Under the pieces are notes generated by a model. It did not search any database and was not told where the DNA came from. It saw nothing but the letters and a program-made list of their open reading frames with translations. Shown here piece by piece: positions 17,695 through 26,670 of a stretch of DNA of 57,094 nt. Origin of the DNA: Deltaproteobacteria bacterium (GTDB lineage: Bacteria; Myxococcota_A; UBA9160; UBA4427); the NCBI GenBank assembly GCA_002719955.1, contig PBFW01000044.1, positions 1-57,094 of the forward strand, read 5' to 3'. Position 1 is the first letter of the stretch; each line of letters starts with the position of its first letter. The position numbers were made by a program, and so were the translations under genes.

Positions 17695-19512
17695 CTACGA
17701 GAATTCGAGCCCTTCGAGTTTCCCAGCCGCTCGCCATTCGCGCAGGAGCGCGAAGAAGGCCTCGGATCCATCCGGGTAAATTCCCCCGAACCATCCCTCG
17801 TCGTCGTCCGGTCGGCCCTCGCTGTTGAGGTAGCTCGGCGTACAGCTCTTCCGGAACTCCGCGTTGATCGTCGGCGCGCTATTGATCAGTCGAACCCAGT
17901 CCTGCTCCGCGATCTCCGAGGGCTCGACCGACGCGGAACCTTTCTCGAGCGCATGGCGCAACACATAGGAGAGGTGGATCGCCTGCTCGTTGATCCCGTG
18001 TGGGATATTGGGGGTGGCTGCGCTCTGGAGTCCCATCACGAAGAAGCAATTCGGGAAACCGCGGCTATAAAAGCCATGGAAGGTCGATAATCCATCTCGC
18101 CATTTTTCGCTGATCTTGACGCCATCGCGTCCTGTGATGTCGTAACCCGCGCGGCGCCAATAACTCGTTCCGACCTCGAAGCCCGTCGCAAAGATCAGGC
18201 AGTCGAGTTCGTATTCCTGGTCGTCGACGACGACGCCCTTCTCGGTGATTCGCTCGACGCCCCGCCCGTCCGTATCGACGAGCTGGACGTTCGGGCGGTT
18301 GAAGGTCGGCAAATATTCGTCGTGGAAGCAAGGACGCTTGCAGAATTGACGGTAGTAGGGCTTGAGCGCCTCGGCCGTTTTTGGATCCTTCACGATCGAA
18401 GAGACCCGGTTGCGGATCTCCTCCATCTTCTCGAGGTCGGTCAGCTCTGCTTCGAGGTCTGCCTCGTTCGCCGAGCGTTCGCCGCTGTTGCTGCTCTTCA
18501 TCTTCATCAGGGTGCGGAAAATATCCGTCCAACCATCACCGACGAGATCTTCCTCCTGGTAGCCACCGCTCATGAGGATATTGAAATTGTCCATGCGTGC
18601 CCGATGCCATCCGGGCTCGAGGCTCTTCACGAATTCCGGATCGGTCGGTCGGTTGTAGCGCGCGTCCACCGCGGAGGGCGTGCGCTGAAAAACGTAGAGC
18701 TTCTCGGCGCTGGCTCCCAGATGCGGGATACATTGGATGCCGGTTGCTCCGGTCCCGATGATGCCGACCCGTTTGTCGGCGAGTCCATCGAGTCCGCCCA
18801 TCACGTCGCCGCCCGTGTATTCGTAGTCCCAGCGGCTGGTGTGGAAGGAGCGTCCCCCAAAGGTCTCGACGCCCTCGATTCCCGGCAGCTTGGGTCGATT
18901 GAGCGGGCCATTCGCCATGAAGACGAAGCGCGCCTTGATCGCATCGCCGCGGTCGGTTCGAACGGTCCAGCGATTCGTGGAGTCGTTCCATTCGAGGGCG
19001 GTCACCTGCGTCTGGAAACAGACGTCGGCATAGAGGTCGTAGTGACGAGCGATTGCCTGGGCATGCGAGAGGATTTCGGGGGCAAAGGCGTATTTCTGGG
19101 TCGGGATATATTTGAGTTCTTCGAGCAGAGGGAAATAGATATAGGACTCGACATCGCATTGCGCGCCGGGGTAGCGATTCCAGTACCAGGTGCCGCCGAA
19201 ATCTCCGCCTTTTTCGATGATGCGAATATTCTCGATGCCCGCTTCGCGCAGCCGGGCGCCGACGAGCAGGCCGCCGAACCCCCCACCGATGATCAGGATC
19301 TCGACCTCGTCCTCGAGCGCATCGCGCGTGAAGTCCGGGTCGGCGTAGGGATCGTCTATATAGTGGGAGAACTCGCCGATCACCTCGCGGTATTGGTTGT
19401 TGGCGTCCGGGCGAATCCGCTTGTTGCGCTCTTCACGATATTTTGCGCGCATCGATTCGAGATCGGGTCCAGGCTTGCCGGTCCGGGTCGTTGACTTGGC
19501 GCCGTTCGTCAT
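17695..19512 (-). CDS. Flavin-dependent monooxygenase, Baeyer-Villiger type
   Basis: A 605-residue FAD/NADPH monooxygenase. The FAD-binding Rossmann motif is GGGFGG (residues 76-81), followed by the typical FGGTWYWNRYPGAQCD stretch. The Baeyer-Villiger/FMO fingerprint is present as FGGRSFHTSRW (residues 218-228), and the NADPH Rossmann motif is GTGATG (253-258). The C-terminal LIFATGFEVGTSYW segment is also typical. It would insert oxygen into a ketone, for example of a cyclic, steroidal or terpenoid substrate; the substrate is not evident. ATG 19512 is chosen because GGAGGCGGAG precedes it directly, so the longer frame from 19572 is rejected. An N-terminal extension of about 70 residues precedes the FAD motif, as in several longer family members. 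Confidence 0.9.
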   Translation of the reverse strand: MTNGAKSTTRTGKPGPDLESMRAKYREERNKRIRPDANNQYREVIGEFSHYIDDPYADPDFTRDALEDEVEILIIGGGFGGLLVGARLREAGIENIRIIEKGGDFGGTWYWNRYPGAQCDVESYIYFPLLEELKYIPTQKYAFAPEILSHAQAIARHYDLYADVCFQTQVTALEWNDSTNRWTVRTDRGDAIKARFVFMANGPLNRPKLPGIEGVETFGGRSFHTSRWDYEYTGGDVMGGLDGLADKRVGIIGTGATGIQCIPHLGASAEKLYVFQRTPSAVDARYNRPTDPEFVKSLEPGWHRARMDNFNILMSGGYQEEDLVGDGWTDIFRTLMKMKSSNSGERSANEADLEAELTDLEKMEEIRNRVSSIVKDPKTAEALKPYYRQFCKRPCFHDEYLPTFNRPNVQLVDTDGRGVERITEKGVVVDDQEYELDCLIFATGFEVGTSYWRRAGYDITGRDGVKISEKWRDGLSTFHGFYSRGFPNCFFVMGLQSAATPNIPHGINEQAIHLSYVLRHALEKGSASVEPSEIAEQDWVRLINSAPTINAEFRKSCTPSYLNSEGRPDDDEGWFGGIYPDGSEAFFALLREWRAAGKLEGLEFS

Positions 19513-19652
19513 GACTCCGCCTCCGCGATTTTCTCTGTCAGCGATGTTCGAAAATCGGGAGAGGCGGGGCAAGGCCTGTTTGGGCGATCGGCGCCCTGGA
19601 AAGCGACGATAGGCGACAGAAAGACACGGCCCCCGCTTCCGGAGGTCGGAAA

Positions 19653-20687
19653 TCAGTCTGTCATCTCCACGTCCATCCCGTCGATCTTGGCGAATCGTAC
19701 GATCAGCTCCTCGACCCGAGAGCTATAGCCCCATTCGTTGTCGTACCAGGCGATGACCTTGGCGAGGCGGTCATCGATCACCTGGGTGAGCGGGGCGTCG
19801 AAGATCGAGGAGTGCGAGTCGCCAATGATATCCGACGACACGATCGGCTCCGTGTTATAGGAAACGATCCCCTTCATGGGACCCTCGGCGGCGCTGCGCA
19901 CGGCAGAGTTGATGGCTTCTACGTCCGCGTCCGACTCGAGTTCGAGGGTGAAATCGACGACGCTTCCATCGGGAACCGGTACGCGCATGGCGAGCCCGTC
20001 GAGCCGCCCCGCCAACTCGGGGATGACCTGTCCGATCGCGCGCGCTGCGCCGGTCGAGGTCGGGACGATATTCGTTGCCGCGTTGCGCGATCGGCGCATA
20101 TCGCTCTGGTGCGGCGCATCGATCAGCCGTTGATCCGAAGTGTAGGCGTGGACTGTGCTGAGCAGGCCCCTGCGGATTCCGAAGCGGTCGTGGAGGATCT
20201 TGGCGATGGGGGCCGCGCAATTCGTCGTGCAGCTGGCGTTGCTCACGATCCGCGCGTCGGTATTCGCGACCTCGTCGTTGACACCCATGACGAGCGTCGC
20301 GTCGAGGGGATCCTTGCAGGGCACCGTCAGGATGACGCGCCCGGCCCCCGCTTCGAGGTGCTGCTCGAGTTGGCTCAGATGGCGGAATGCGCCGGTGCTC
20401 TCGACGACATAATCGACACCGAGCTCTTTCCAGGGAAGCCGGCCGGGATCCTTCTCGGAGAGGATGTGGAAGGGGTCGCCGTCGATATTCATGATGTCGC
20501 CGTCGATGTCGGCGGTGCCGGAGTAGGAACCATGGATGCTGTCGTATCGGAAGGCGTAGAGCAGCGCTTCGGGCGGAGCGATGTCATTGATGGCGACGAT
20601 GTCGAAATGGCCGTGGAGCTTGGCGATTCGCGTGATCGTTCGCCCGATCCGGCCGAAGCCGTTGATCGCGATTTTCGGAACGCTCAT
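19653..20687 (-). CDS. gap: Glyceraldehyde-3-phosphate dehydrogenase, type I
   Basis: Catalyses oxidation and phosphorylation of glyceraldehyde 3-phosphate in glycolysis, or the reverse in gluconeogenesis. The 344 residues have GFGRIGR at 10-16, the catalytic Cys in SNASCTTNC (C153) and the catalytic His in STVHAYT (H180). The C-terminal WYDNEWGYS is intact. N34-D35 in the INDI segment suggests NAD rather than NADP preference. ATG 20687 is used; four more codons are open upstream. The gene stands alone between the monooxygenase and the deacylase operon, without pgk or tpi nearby. Confidence 0.95.
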   Translation of the reverse strand: MSVPKIAINGFGRIGRTITRIAKLHGHFDIVAINDIAPPEALLYAFRYDSIHGSYSGTADIDGDIMNIDGDPFHILSEKDPGRLPWKELGVDYVVESTGAFRHLSQLEQHLEAGAGRVILTVPCKDPLDATLVMGVNDEVANTDARIVSNASCTTNCAAPIAKILHDRFGIRRGLLSTVHAYTSDQRLIDAPHQSDMRRSRNAATNIVPTSTGAARAIGQVIPELAGRLDGLAMRVPVPDGSVVDFTLELESDADVEAINSAVRSAAEGPMKGIVSYNTEPIVSSDIIGDSHSSIFDAPLTQVIDDRLAKVIAWYDNEWGYSSRVEELIVRFAKIDGMDVEMTD

Positions 20688-20951
20688 GAAAGGGTCCATT
20701 CTCGGGAGGCGGGCCCGGATGCTTCGGAGAAGGACCGCTCGATCTCCGCCTCGATGACACCCCGATCCGACATCTCGTTTGCCTTCGACGCTTCGGCGTC
20801 ACGCTCTGCAGTCTAACGCGGTCATGCCGGGCGGCGATCCGCGAGGCTCCCATGAAGGTCCTTTCGAGCCAGGAATCCAGGGGATTTCGTGTCTGGACAG
20901 TCGTCGCCAGCCGAGAGACCATAGGGTCCATCTGCCAGCGAGGACATACCG

Positions 20952-22658
20952 ATGCCCCACGACCTTCTGATCAAGAACGGAACCGTGATCGACGGGAGTG
21001 GCGGCCCCGCCCGCCGTGCCGATGTCGCCATCCAGAAGGGGCGAATCGCGAGCATCGGGGATCTCGCAGGAGAAGCGGCGAGCGAGACCCTCGACGCCGG
21101 TGGGCATGTGGTCGCCCCCGGCTTCATCGACGGCCACACGCATATGGACGCCCAGGTCTACTGGGATCCGCTCGGCTCGTGCTCTTCCTATCACGGTGTC
21201 ACCAGCGTCGTGATGGGCAATTGTGGATTCACGCTCGCGCCGAGCCGAGAAGATGCGCGGGAACTCGTCGTACGAAACCTAGAACGCGCCGAGGATATCT
21301 CACCGGATGCGATGGCCGAGGGGATCTCCTGGGGTTTCGAGACCTACGCCGAGTACATGGGCGTGCTCGATCGCTTGCCCAAGGGCATCAACTACTCGGG
21401 TCATGTCGGCCATTCGGCGCTGCGCGCCTATGTGATGGGGGAGCGTGCTTTCGAGGAAGAGGCGACGGCGGAGGACCTCGACGCGATGAAACGAGAGCTC
21501 GCCAGTGGGCTGGCCGCTGGCGCGATGGGTTTCTCGACCTCGCGCACCCTCAATCATCAGACCTCGGATAACCGGCCGGTGGCGAGCCGGCTCGCGAATT
21601 GGGAAGAGATTCGGGAGCTGGTCGGCGTGACGGGTGCGGTGGGTGGAATCTTCGAGATCTCGAACGAGGATGCGCCGATCGGAGACCCGGACGCGCAGCC
21701 CGAATATTTTGGTCGCATCGAGGCGCTCGCCAAGGAGAGCGGGGCGGCGATCATGTTTGGCGTGGGGAGCAATCGTCGTGATCCCGAGGGCTGGAAGCCC
21801 TGGATGGGGCTCATCGATCGCCTTTCGGAAAGCGGCGGTCGCGCCTTCGCTCAGGTCCATTCGCGTCAATTCAACATCCTCATCAATTTCGAGGGCCAAT
21901 TGCCTTTCGATAGCCTGCCCGAGTGGAAGGCGCTGCGAGCCCAGCCGCGTGCGGAACAGATCCGGCTCCTTCGCGACCCGCCGACGCGCGCCCGATTGAT
22001 CCACGAGGCCCATCATGGACGATACGGCGACGCCGTGGGCGCTGAGGCGCGCAGGCCCGATTACGACTGGGTCTGGCGCATGGACGAGCCGCTCGGCCCG
22101 CACCCGCGCATCAGCGATCTGGCCCGTGAGGCGGGTGTCGACCCGGTCGAAATGATGATCGACATCGCGCTCGAGACGGACCTCAAACAGATCTTCATCC
22201 AGCCCTTTGCAAATCAGGACCAGGATCAGGTGCTTTCACTCATGAAGCATCCCCGCTCGATCGTGACCTTCTCGGATGCCGGTGCCCATGTCTCGCAGAT
22301 CTCCGATTGTTCGATCGCGACGCATCTGCTCGGTTATTGGGTGCGGCAGGAGCAGGCGGTCGCTCTCGAAGAAGCCATTTCGATGCTCACCGCCCAACCG
22401 GCGGCGGCTTTCGGGTTCTCGGATCGGGGCCGGCTGAAAGAGGGCTATGTGGCGGATCTCGCGATCTTCGACCCCGCAACCGTGGCGCCCGGGACGCCCG
22501 AGATTCAACACGATCTGCCGGGCGGCGCTCGCCGTCTAGTCCAGATGGCAACCGGCTTCCTGGCGACCGTCGTCGCCGGTGAGATCCTGCTTCGAAAGGG
22601 CGAACACACGGGTGCGCTGCCCGGCCAACTACTGCGCCGTGAAGATGCCGGACGCTAG
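20952..22658 (+). CDS. N-acyl-D-amino-acid deacylase family amidohydrolase
   Basis: A 568-residue metal-dependent amidohydrolase of the D-aminoacylase type. The first metal motif is GFIDGHTHMD (H62, H64) and NCGFTLAP carries the family's conserved Cys (C91). Later come a metal-region His in QVHSR and the conserved Asp in TFSDAGAHVSQ. The N- and C-terminal small beta domains are recognisable from LIKNGTVIDGSGGP and GYVADLAIFDP. It would remove an acyl group from an N-acyl amino acid or hydrolyse a related cyclic amide; the real substrate is open. It begins a four-gene unit, with the BKACE gene only 9 nt downstream. Confidence 0.85.
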   Translation: MPHDLLIKNGTVIDGSGGPARRADVAIQKGRIASIGDLAGEAASETLDAGGHVVAPGFIDGHTHMDAQVYWDPLGSCSSYHGVTSVVMGNCGFTLAPSREDARELVVRNLERAEDISPDAMAEGISWGFETYAEYMGVLDRLPKGINYSGHVGHSALRAYVMGERAFEEEATAEDLDAMKRELASGLAAGAMGFSTSRTLNHQTSDNRPVASRLANWEEIRELVGVTGAVGGIFEISNEDAPIGDPDAQPEYFGRIEALAKESGAAIMFGVGSNRRDPEGWKPWMGLIDRLSESGGRAFAQVHSRQFNILINFEGQLPFDSLPEWKALRAQPRAEQIRLLRDPPTRARLIHEAHHGRYGDAVGAEARRPDYDWVWRMDEPLGPHPRISDLAREAGVDPVEMMIDIALETDLKQIFIQPFANQDQDQVLSLMKHPRSIVTFSDAGAHVSQISDCSIATHLLGYWVRQEQAVALEEAISMLTAQPAAAFGFSDRGRLKEGYVADLAIFDPATVAPGTPEIQHDLPGGARRLVQMATGFLATVVAGEILLRKGEHTGALPGQLLRREDAGR

Positions 22659-22667
22659 GGGAGTGTG

Positions 22668-23564
22668 ATGGAGCCGCTGATCATCGAGTGTTCTCTGAAC
22701 GAGCAAGTGACGAAGGCACAGAACCCCCACGTCCCGATTTCGCAGGATGAACTCGTTGCGGACGCGTTGGCTTGCGCAGCGGCGGGGGCCTCGATCCTGC
22801 ATTTTCATGCGCGAGACCCTGATGGCGATGGCCTGCTTCATCCGGGGACCGAGTTCTATCGCGGGGTCATGCGGGAGATCAGGCAGACGAATCCGGACGT
22901 GCTCCTCTATCCGACCTATGGGGCCTCGCCCACTCCGGAAGAGCGCTTCAGCCATCTCGTCGCGCTCGCCGAGGATCCCGAGATCCGGCTCGACTTCGCG
23001 ACGATCGATCCGGGCGCCGTCAATTATGGGGATTTCAATTGGCGCGAAGAGGACGCCTCGAAGAAATCGCTCGGTTGGGATTTCGTCCTGAGTGTTTCCC
23101 ATACGGAGGTCGAGTATTTCTTTGAGGTCGCCCGCGAGCACGGCATTCGTTTCAGCTACACGGTTCGCGAACTCGGGCATGTGCGTCATGTCCTCGCCTA
23201 TCGCGAGATGGGTTGGGCCAATGATCCGCTCTTCTTCAAGGTGACCCTGAGCGAGAATCATGCCTGGGGGATTGCGCCGAGCGAGGAGGCGATCCGAATT
23301 CTGACCGAGGCGATCATCCCCTCGCAGGTGGCCTACCGGTGGATGACCTATGTAGAGGGCGAGTGCCACGCGGCGCTCTCGCGATTCGCGGTCGAGCAGG
23401 GTGGACATGTGCGAACGGGGATTGGGGACAATCCGCTCTTCGAGGGCGAGTGCCTGACGAATGTCGAGCAGATCGAGAGGATCGTCGCGATGGCCGACCA
23501 CAGCGGTCGCTCGATCGCCGACCCGAAGACGACGCGCGAGATGTTGATGACGAATCCGAGTTGA
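22668..23564 (+). CDS. BKACE (3-keto-5-aminohexanoate cleavage) family enzyme
   Basis: A 298-residue TIM-barrel enzyme of the DUF849/BKACE family, which condenses a beta-keto acid with acetyl-CoA to give acetoacetate and a new CoA thioester. The zinc-binding pair is in HFHARD (H45, H47), and further family blocks are HTEVEYFFEVAREHG and GGHVRTGIGDNP. The last 30 residues, with IADPKTTREML, are typical. Different BKACE members act on different beta-keto acids, so the substrate is not known. ATG 22668 is preferred over GTG 22665 because AGGGGAG lies upstream. Tight spacing to the deacylase gene suggests a shared catabolic route. Confidence 0.88.
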   Translation: MEPLIIECSLNEQVTKAQNPHVPISQDELVADALACAAAGASILHFHARDPDGDGLLHPGTEFYRGVMREIRQTNPDVLLYPTYGASPTPEERFSHLVALAEDPEIRLDFATIDPGAVNYGDFNWREEDASKKSLGWDFVLSVSHTEVEYFFEVAREHGIRFSYTVRELGHVRHVLAYREMGWANDPLFFKVTLSENHAWGIAPSEEAIRILTEAIIPSQVAYRWMTYVEGECHAALSRFAVEQGGHVRTGIGDNPLFEGECLTNVEQIERIVAMADHSGRSIADPKTTREMLMTNPS

Positions 23565-23653
23565 GAGATGGCTCCATGCCACGACGAAGCGCGAATTCAA
23601 AACGGGTCGCCGGCTCCGATCCGAGCGGGCAGTCCAGACGAAAGAGGGAATCG

Positions 23654-24055
23654 ATGGGACAGTTGGAAGAGGACAACAAGAAGCTCGCTCTCGCGATGGT
23701 CGCTGCGCTGAGCGCTGCGGACGAGGAGTGGGTCGCGAAAAATTACGCCGAGGATTTCCAGATCTGGGTGACCGGTTCACTGCCCTTCAGTGGCACGAAT
23801 GACCGTGCGGGGGCACTCGCGGGGATGCCGGCGGTGCTCGATCTCTTTCCGGAAGGGCTCGAGTTCACGGTGCATTCGATGGTGGCCGAGGGAGATTCGG
23901 TCGCGATCGAGGCGACGAGCTCAGGCAAGACCGTGCGCGGGGATCAATATTCCCAGGAATATCATTTTCTGATGCGCGCGCGTGATGGCATGATCACGAT
24001 GTGGAAGGAGTACATGGACACCGAGCACGCACGCCAGGTGTTGGTCGGCGAGTAA
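23654..24055 (+). CDS. SnoaL/NTF2-like small protein
   Basis: A 133-residue protein with the cone-shaped SnoaL/NTF2 fold pattern: an N-terminal helix pair (KKLALAMVAALSAADEEWV), then NYAEDFQIWVTGSLPFSG and beta strands ending FLMRARDGMITMWKEYMD. Such proteins are polyketide cyclases, ketosteroid-isomerase-like enzymes or non-catalytic binders. It is the third gene of the deacylase/BKACE unit, 90 nt after the BKACE gene. AGAGGGA precedes the ATG. It may isomerise or hydrate an intermediate, but that is inference. Confidence 0.75.
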   Translation: MGQLEEDNKKLALAMVAALSAADEEWVAKNYAEDFQIWVTGSLPFSGTNDRAGALAGMPAVLDLFPEGLEFTVHSMVAEGDSVAIEATSSGKTVRGDQYSQEYHFLMRARDGMITMWKEYMDTEHARQVLVGE

Positions 24056-24105
24056 TCAATGGGCCGGCGTCCCGAGCGCCGCACAGCGAATCAGGGGGCA
24101 GGCGA

Positions 24106-24924
24106 TTGCGAATCATTCACGTCGAAGAGGATCCCGAATATGGCGTGGCCCTCGGGAGCATCCTCGTCAGCCTTCTGGAGCCTTCTCCAGGTACGGCGCG
24201 CGATTTCAATCGCTGGTACGAGCGCGACCATTTCTACGCGGGATGCATGAGCGGGGCGAATTTTTTCGCGGGCCGGCGTTTCGTCGCGACCCGGCCGCTC
24301 AAGGATCTGCGCTATCCGGCCTCCTCGAACGCTGTTGCGGATACTTCGATCGGCTCGTTTCTGGCGCTCTATTGGATGGAACGCGGTCGCCATCGCGAGA
24401 CCGAGGACTGGGCGGTCGAGCGGGTCCTCCAGCTGGGTGAGGAGGGTCGCATGGCGGGTGGGGCCGATCGAAAGGCGGTCCACGCGAGTTTCTACGTGCA
24501 TCGCTGGTCCGCTCGTCGCGATGACGATGGGATCCCAGCGGAGGTCGCGCTCGACCATCCCTTTGCGGGCGTCGTGATGGTGATCAGCGAGCGACCCGAG
24601 GGCGTTACAGCCGAAGCGCGCGAAAAATGGTTCCTCGAGGAGCATCTTCCGAAGACGCTTCCGGGTTCGAATGCGGCCCTCTGTCTATCGCTCGATCCGC
24701 TTCAGCTTCCCGAGGAGTCGCCGGCCTATGTTGCGCCCGTGCCCGGTTCCGAGCGCCGCGGGCTAGAACTCTATTTTCTCGATCGGGATCCGCGGGAGGG
24801 CTGGGACGCGCTTTTTGGGGATTTCGCCAGGACCCATGCCGAAGCGGGCATGGGCGAGATCGCCTTCGCGGCGGGTTTCCTTCCGACCTTGCCCGGGACC
24901 GACCGCTACGTCGACGAGCTCTAG
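24106..24924 (+). CDS. Hypothetical protein with EthD-like features
   Basis: A 272-residue protein that I do not recognise with certainty. The segment ARDFNRWYERDHFYAG, followed by FAGRRFVATRP, resembles the opening of an EthD/ABM-type alpha-beta-barrel domain. A second, looser copy may begin at FAGVVMVISERPEG with REKWFLEEHLPKTLPGS, giving a two-domain arrangement. There is no signal peptide or membrane segment. The TTG at 24106 is preferred as start because a GGGGCAG-type ribosome-binding site precedes it and conserved-looking sequence begins there. It is the last gene of the deacylase/BKACE unit. Confidence 0.6.
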   Translation: MRIIHVEEDPEYGVALGSILVSLLEPSPGTARDFNRWYERDHFYAGCMSGANFFAGRRFVATRPLKDLRYPASSNAVADTSIGSFLALYWMERGRHRETEDWAVERVLQLGEEGRMAGGADRKAVHASFYVHRWSARRDDDGIPAEVALDHPFAGVVMVISERPEGVTAEAREKWFLEEHLPKTLPGSNAALCLSLDPLQLPEESPAYVAPVPGSERRGLELYFLDRDPREGWDALFGDFARTHAEAGMGEIAFAAGFLPTLPGTDRYVDEL

Positions 24925-24993
24925 CCGGCTGCGCGAGACCACAGCGGTCGGACCTGCGATGTGGCCAGACGGTGCATGGCGAGCACACCGACC

Positions 24994-26448
24994 TCAGTCG
25001 GCGGTTGCATCGCGCGCGAGCAGTGCGTCGACGTCCTGCTCGACCGCCGTTCCCTTGAAGAAATTCGGGTTCGCATCGGTATAGAAGCGAGCGATATTTT
25101 CGAAGGTGAATGCGCGGAACTCGTCGCGATCGATTCGCTTCTTCTCGACGAGTTCGAACGCCTCGTTCAGGACGACGCGCATCTCGGGTACATCCCAATG
25201 TCCGATATCCGAACCGAAGATGGGGTTCAGGCGTCGGCCGAAGGGAAGCCCCTTGCGGTCGAATCCGTGATGGACGAGCGGGTCGTCAGCCTCGCAGCCG
25301 AAGAAGAAATTTGGAACGAAGAGGTCGGCGATATCCTCGGGACGTTCGATCTGGCAGGCGGAAAACTCGTCATCGGGTTCCGCCTGGCCGGCGGGCGCGC
25401 CGAAAGCCAACTCCTGGATGTCCGGCCCCGTCCCCGTCTTCTTGAGATGGCCGCCGTGGCTCTCGAGCAGCTCAGCGAAGAGATCGCGATCGAAATGTGC
25501 CGGGTTGTAGGTTTGGATCGCCTCGGGGTTGCGCTTTTGCCAATGGCTCAGGAGATCGTTGAAGAGGCGACAGGCCCATGAGACGCCGCCTTCGAGGAGC
25601 GCGAGGCGAAACGTCGGAAATCGTCGCGTGACGCCGCCGAGAAAGAGAGAACGGCAGAGTGTCTCGCTGGGGGCGGCGAAGAAGCCGATGTGGTTGTACA
25701 TGTAGTTGCTCGTTGACCGCCGGCCGTCCCAGCCCACCGCGCCGCTATGGGCCGCGGGGGAGATCCCGAGGTCGACACAGCGTGCCCAGAAGGGGTCGTA
25801 GTCATAGGGGCTATCGACGCCGAAGGAGTCGGCCCAGCTGGCGTGGTACTGGACGGCGGGGCCGTGCTCCGCGACCGCGTCGACGGGTCGACGGACGAAG
25901 CTCGCGATGAGCGCAGCCTTGAAGCCGAGCTCTTCGACCGCGTAGTCGAGTTCCTCGATGGCCTCGTCCGGCGTCATCATGGGGATGATCGCAACGGGTG
26001 TGAGCCGATCTTCGAAGCCCTCGAAGGCATCGGCGTGGAATTGATTGAGCGCGCGGCAACACGCCCGTCGCAGCTTCGTGTCGGCAATATCGATCAGGGG
26101 GAGGCCGAGCGAGGGATAGATGACGCTGAAGTCGATGCCGAATTCGTCCATTCGCTCGTACATCAGCGAGGGCATCGTCGCGGTTGCGAAGTCGCGGGTA
26201 TTACGGGTGGGGACGGCCCACCAGGAGGGGCGAACGGCTCGGCGCGCCGCGCGCTCGTCCTGGGAGAGGGCCGACCACAGTCCCGCGCCCGAAGCGAGCA
26301 CTCGGGCATAGAAGTCTTCGGCTTGGTCGGCGACACCCGCCTTCTGAAAATAAGGGAGCAGGGCGGGCAGGTACTCGACCGTATGGCCGTCGGAGTCGAT
26401 CACAGGATGTCCGAGTTGTGAGCGGAGATCACGGGCGGCGATGGACAT
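24994..26448 (-). CDS. Amidohydrolase family 2 (ACMSD-like) protein
   Basis: A 484-residue TIM-barrel metal hydrolase or decarboxylase. It begins HPVIDSDGHTVEY, where the usual D-x-H metal motif is partly kept as SDGH. An AAHSGAVGWDGR segment supplies a mid-barrel His, and FGSDIGHWDVPE supplies the C-terminal metal Asp region. The family includes 2-amino-3-carboxymuconate semialdehyde decarboxylase and many uncharacterised hydrolases from aromatic or steroid catabolism. ATG 26448 follows AGGAG. It converges on the BKACE operon with a 69-nt gap and may serve the same pathway, but it is transcribed separately. Confidence 0.82.
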   Translation of the reverse strand: MSIAARDLRSQLGHPVIDSDGHTVEYLPALLPYFQKAGVADQAEDFYARVLASGAGLWSALSQDERAARRAVRPSWWAVPTRNTRDFATATMPSLMYERMDEFGIDFSVIYPSLGLPLIDIADTKLRRACCRALNQFHADAFEGFEDRLTPVAIIPMMTPDEAIEELDYAVEELGFKAALIASFVRRPVDAVAEHGPAVQYHASWADSFGVDSPYDYDPFWARCVDLGISPAAHSGAVGWDGRRSTSNYMYNHIGFFAAPSETLCRSLFLGGVTRRFPTFRLALLEGGVSWACRLFNDLLSHWQKRNPEAIQTYNPAHFDRDLFAELLESHGGHLKKTGTGPDIQELAFGAPAGQAEPDDEFSACQIERPEDIADLFVPNFFFGCEADDPLVHHGFDRKGLPFGRRLNPIFGSDIGHWDVPEMRVVLNEAFELVEKKRIDRDEFRAFTFENIARFYTDANPNFFKGTAVEQDVDALLARDATAD

Positions 26449-26670
26449 TCGATTTACTCCTGCGAAGTGTTGCGGTGTCGGAGCAATCGAGTCTAGGGAG
26501 CGCGGTGGGTTGAGGGAAGCACCCGGGCCCGCCTGCCATCGCCCGTGACCGCTTATCTTTCGACGCCATTTGAGGGCGCGACAAATCGCCTCGCCATGCC
26601 GCTGGTGTCGATCCGTGGACGAGTTAATGTCAAGCCGGCGTCAGAGAGGACGCGCGCAAGGAGATGGAGA

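Noticed and set aside
18322..19494. 390-codon plus-strand open frame
   Set aside because: Antisense to the flavin monooxygenase, whose FAD and NADPH motifs are clear; no family features of its own.
19812..20816. 334-codon plus-strand open frame
   Set aside because: Antisense to gap; composition typical of a complementary-frame shadow.
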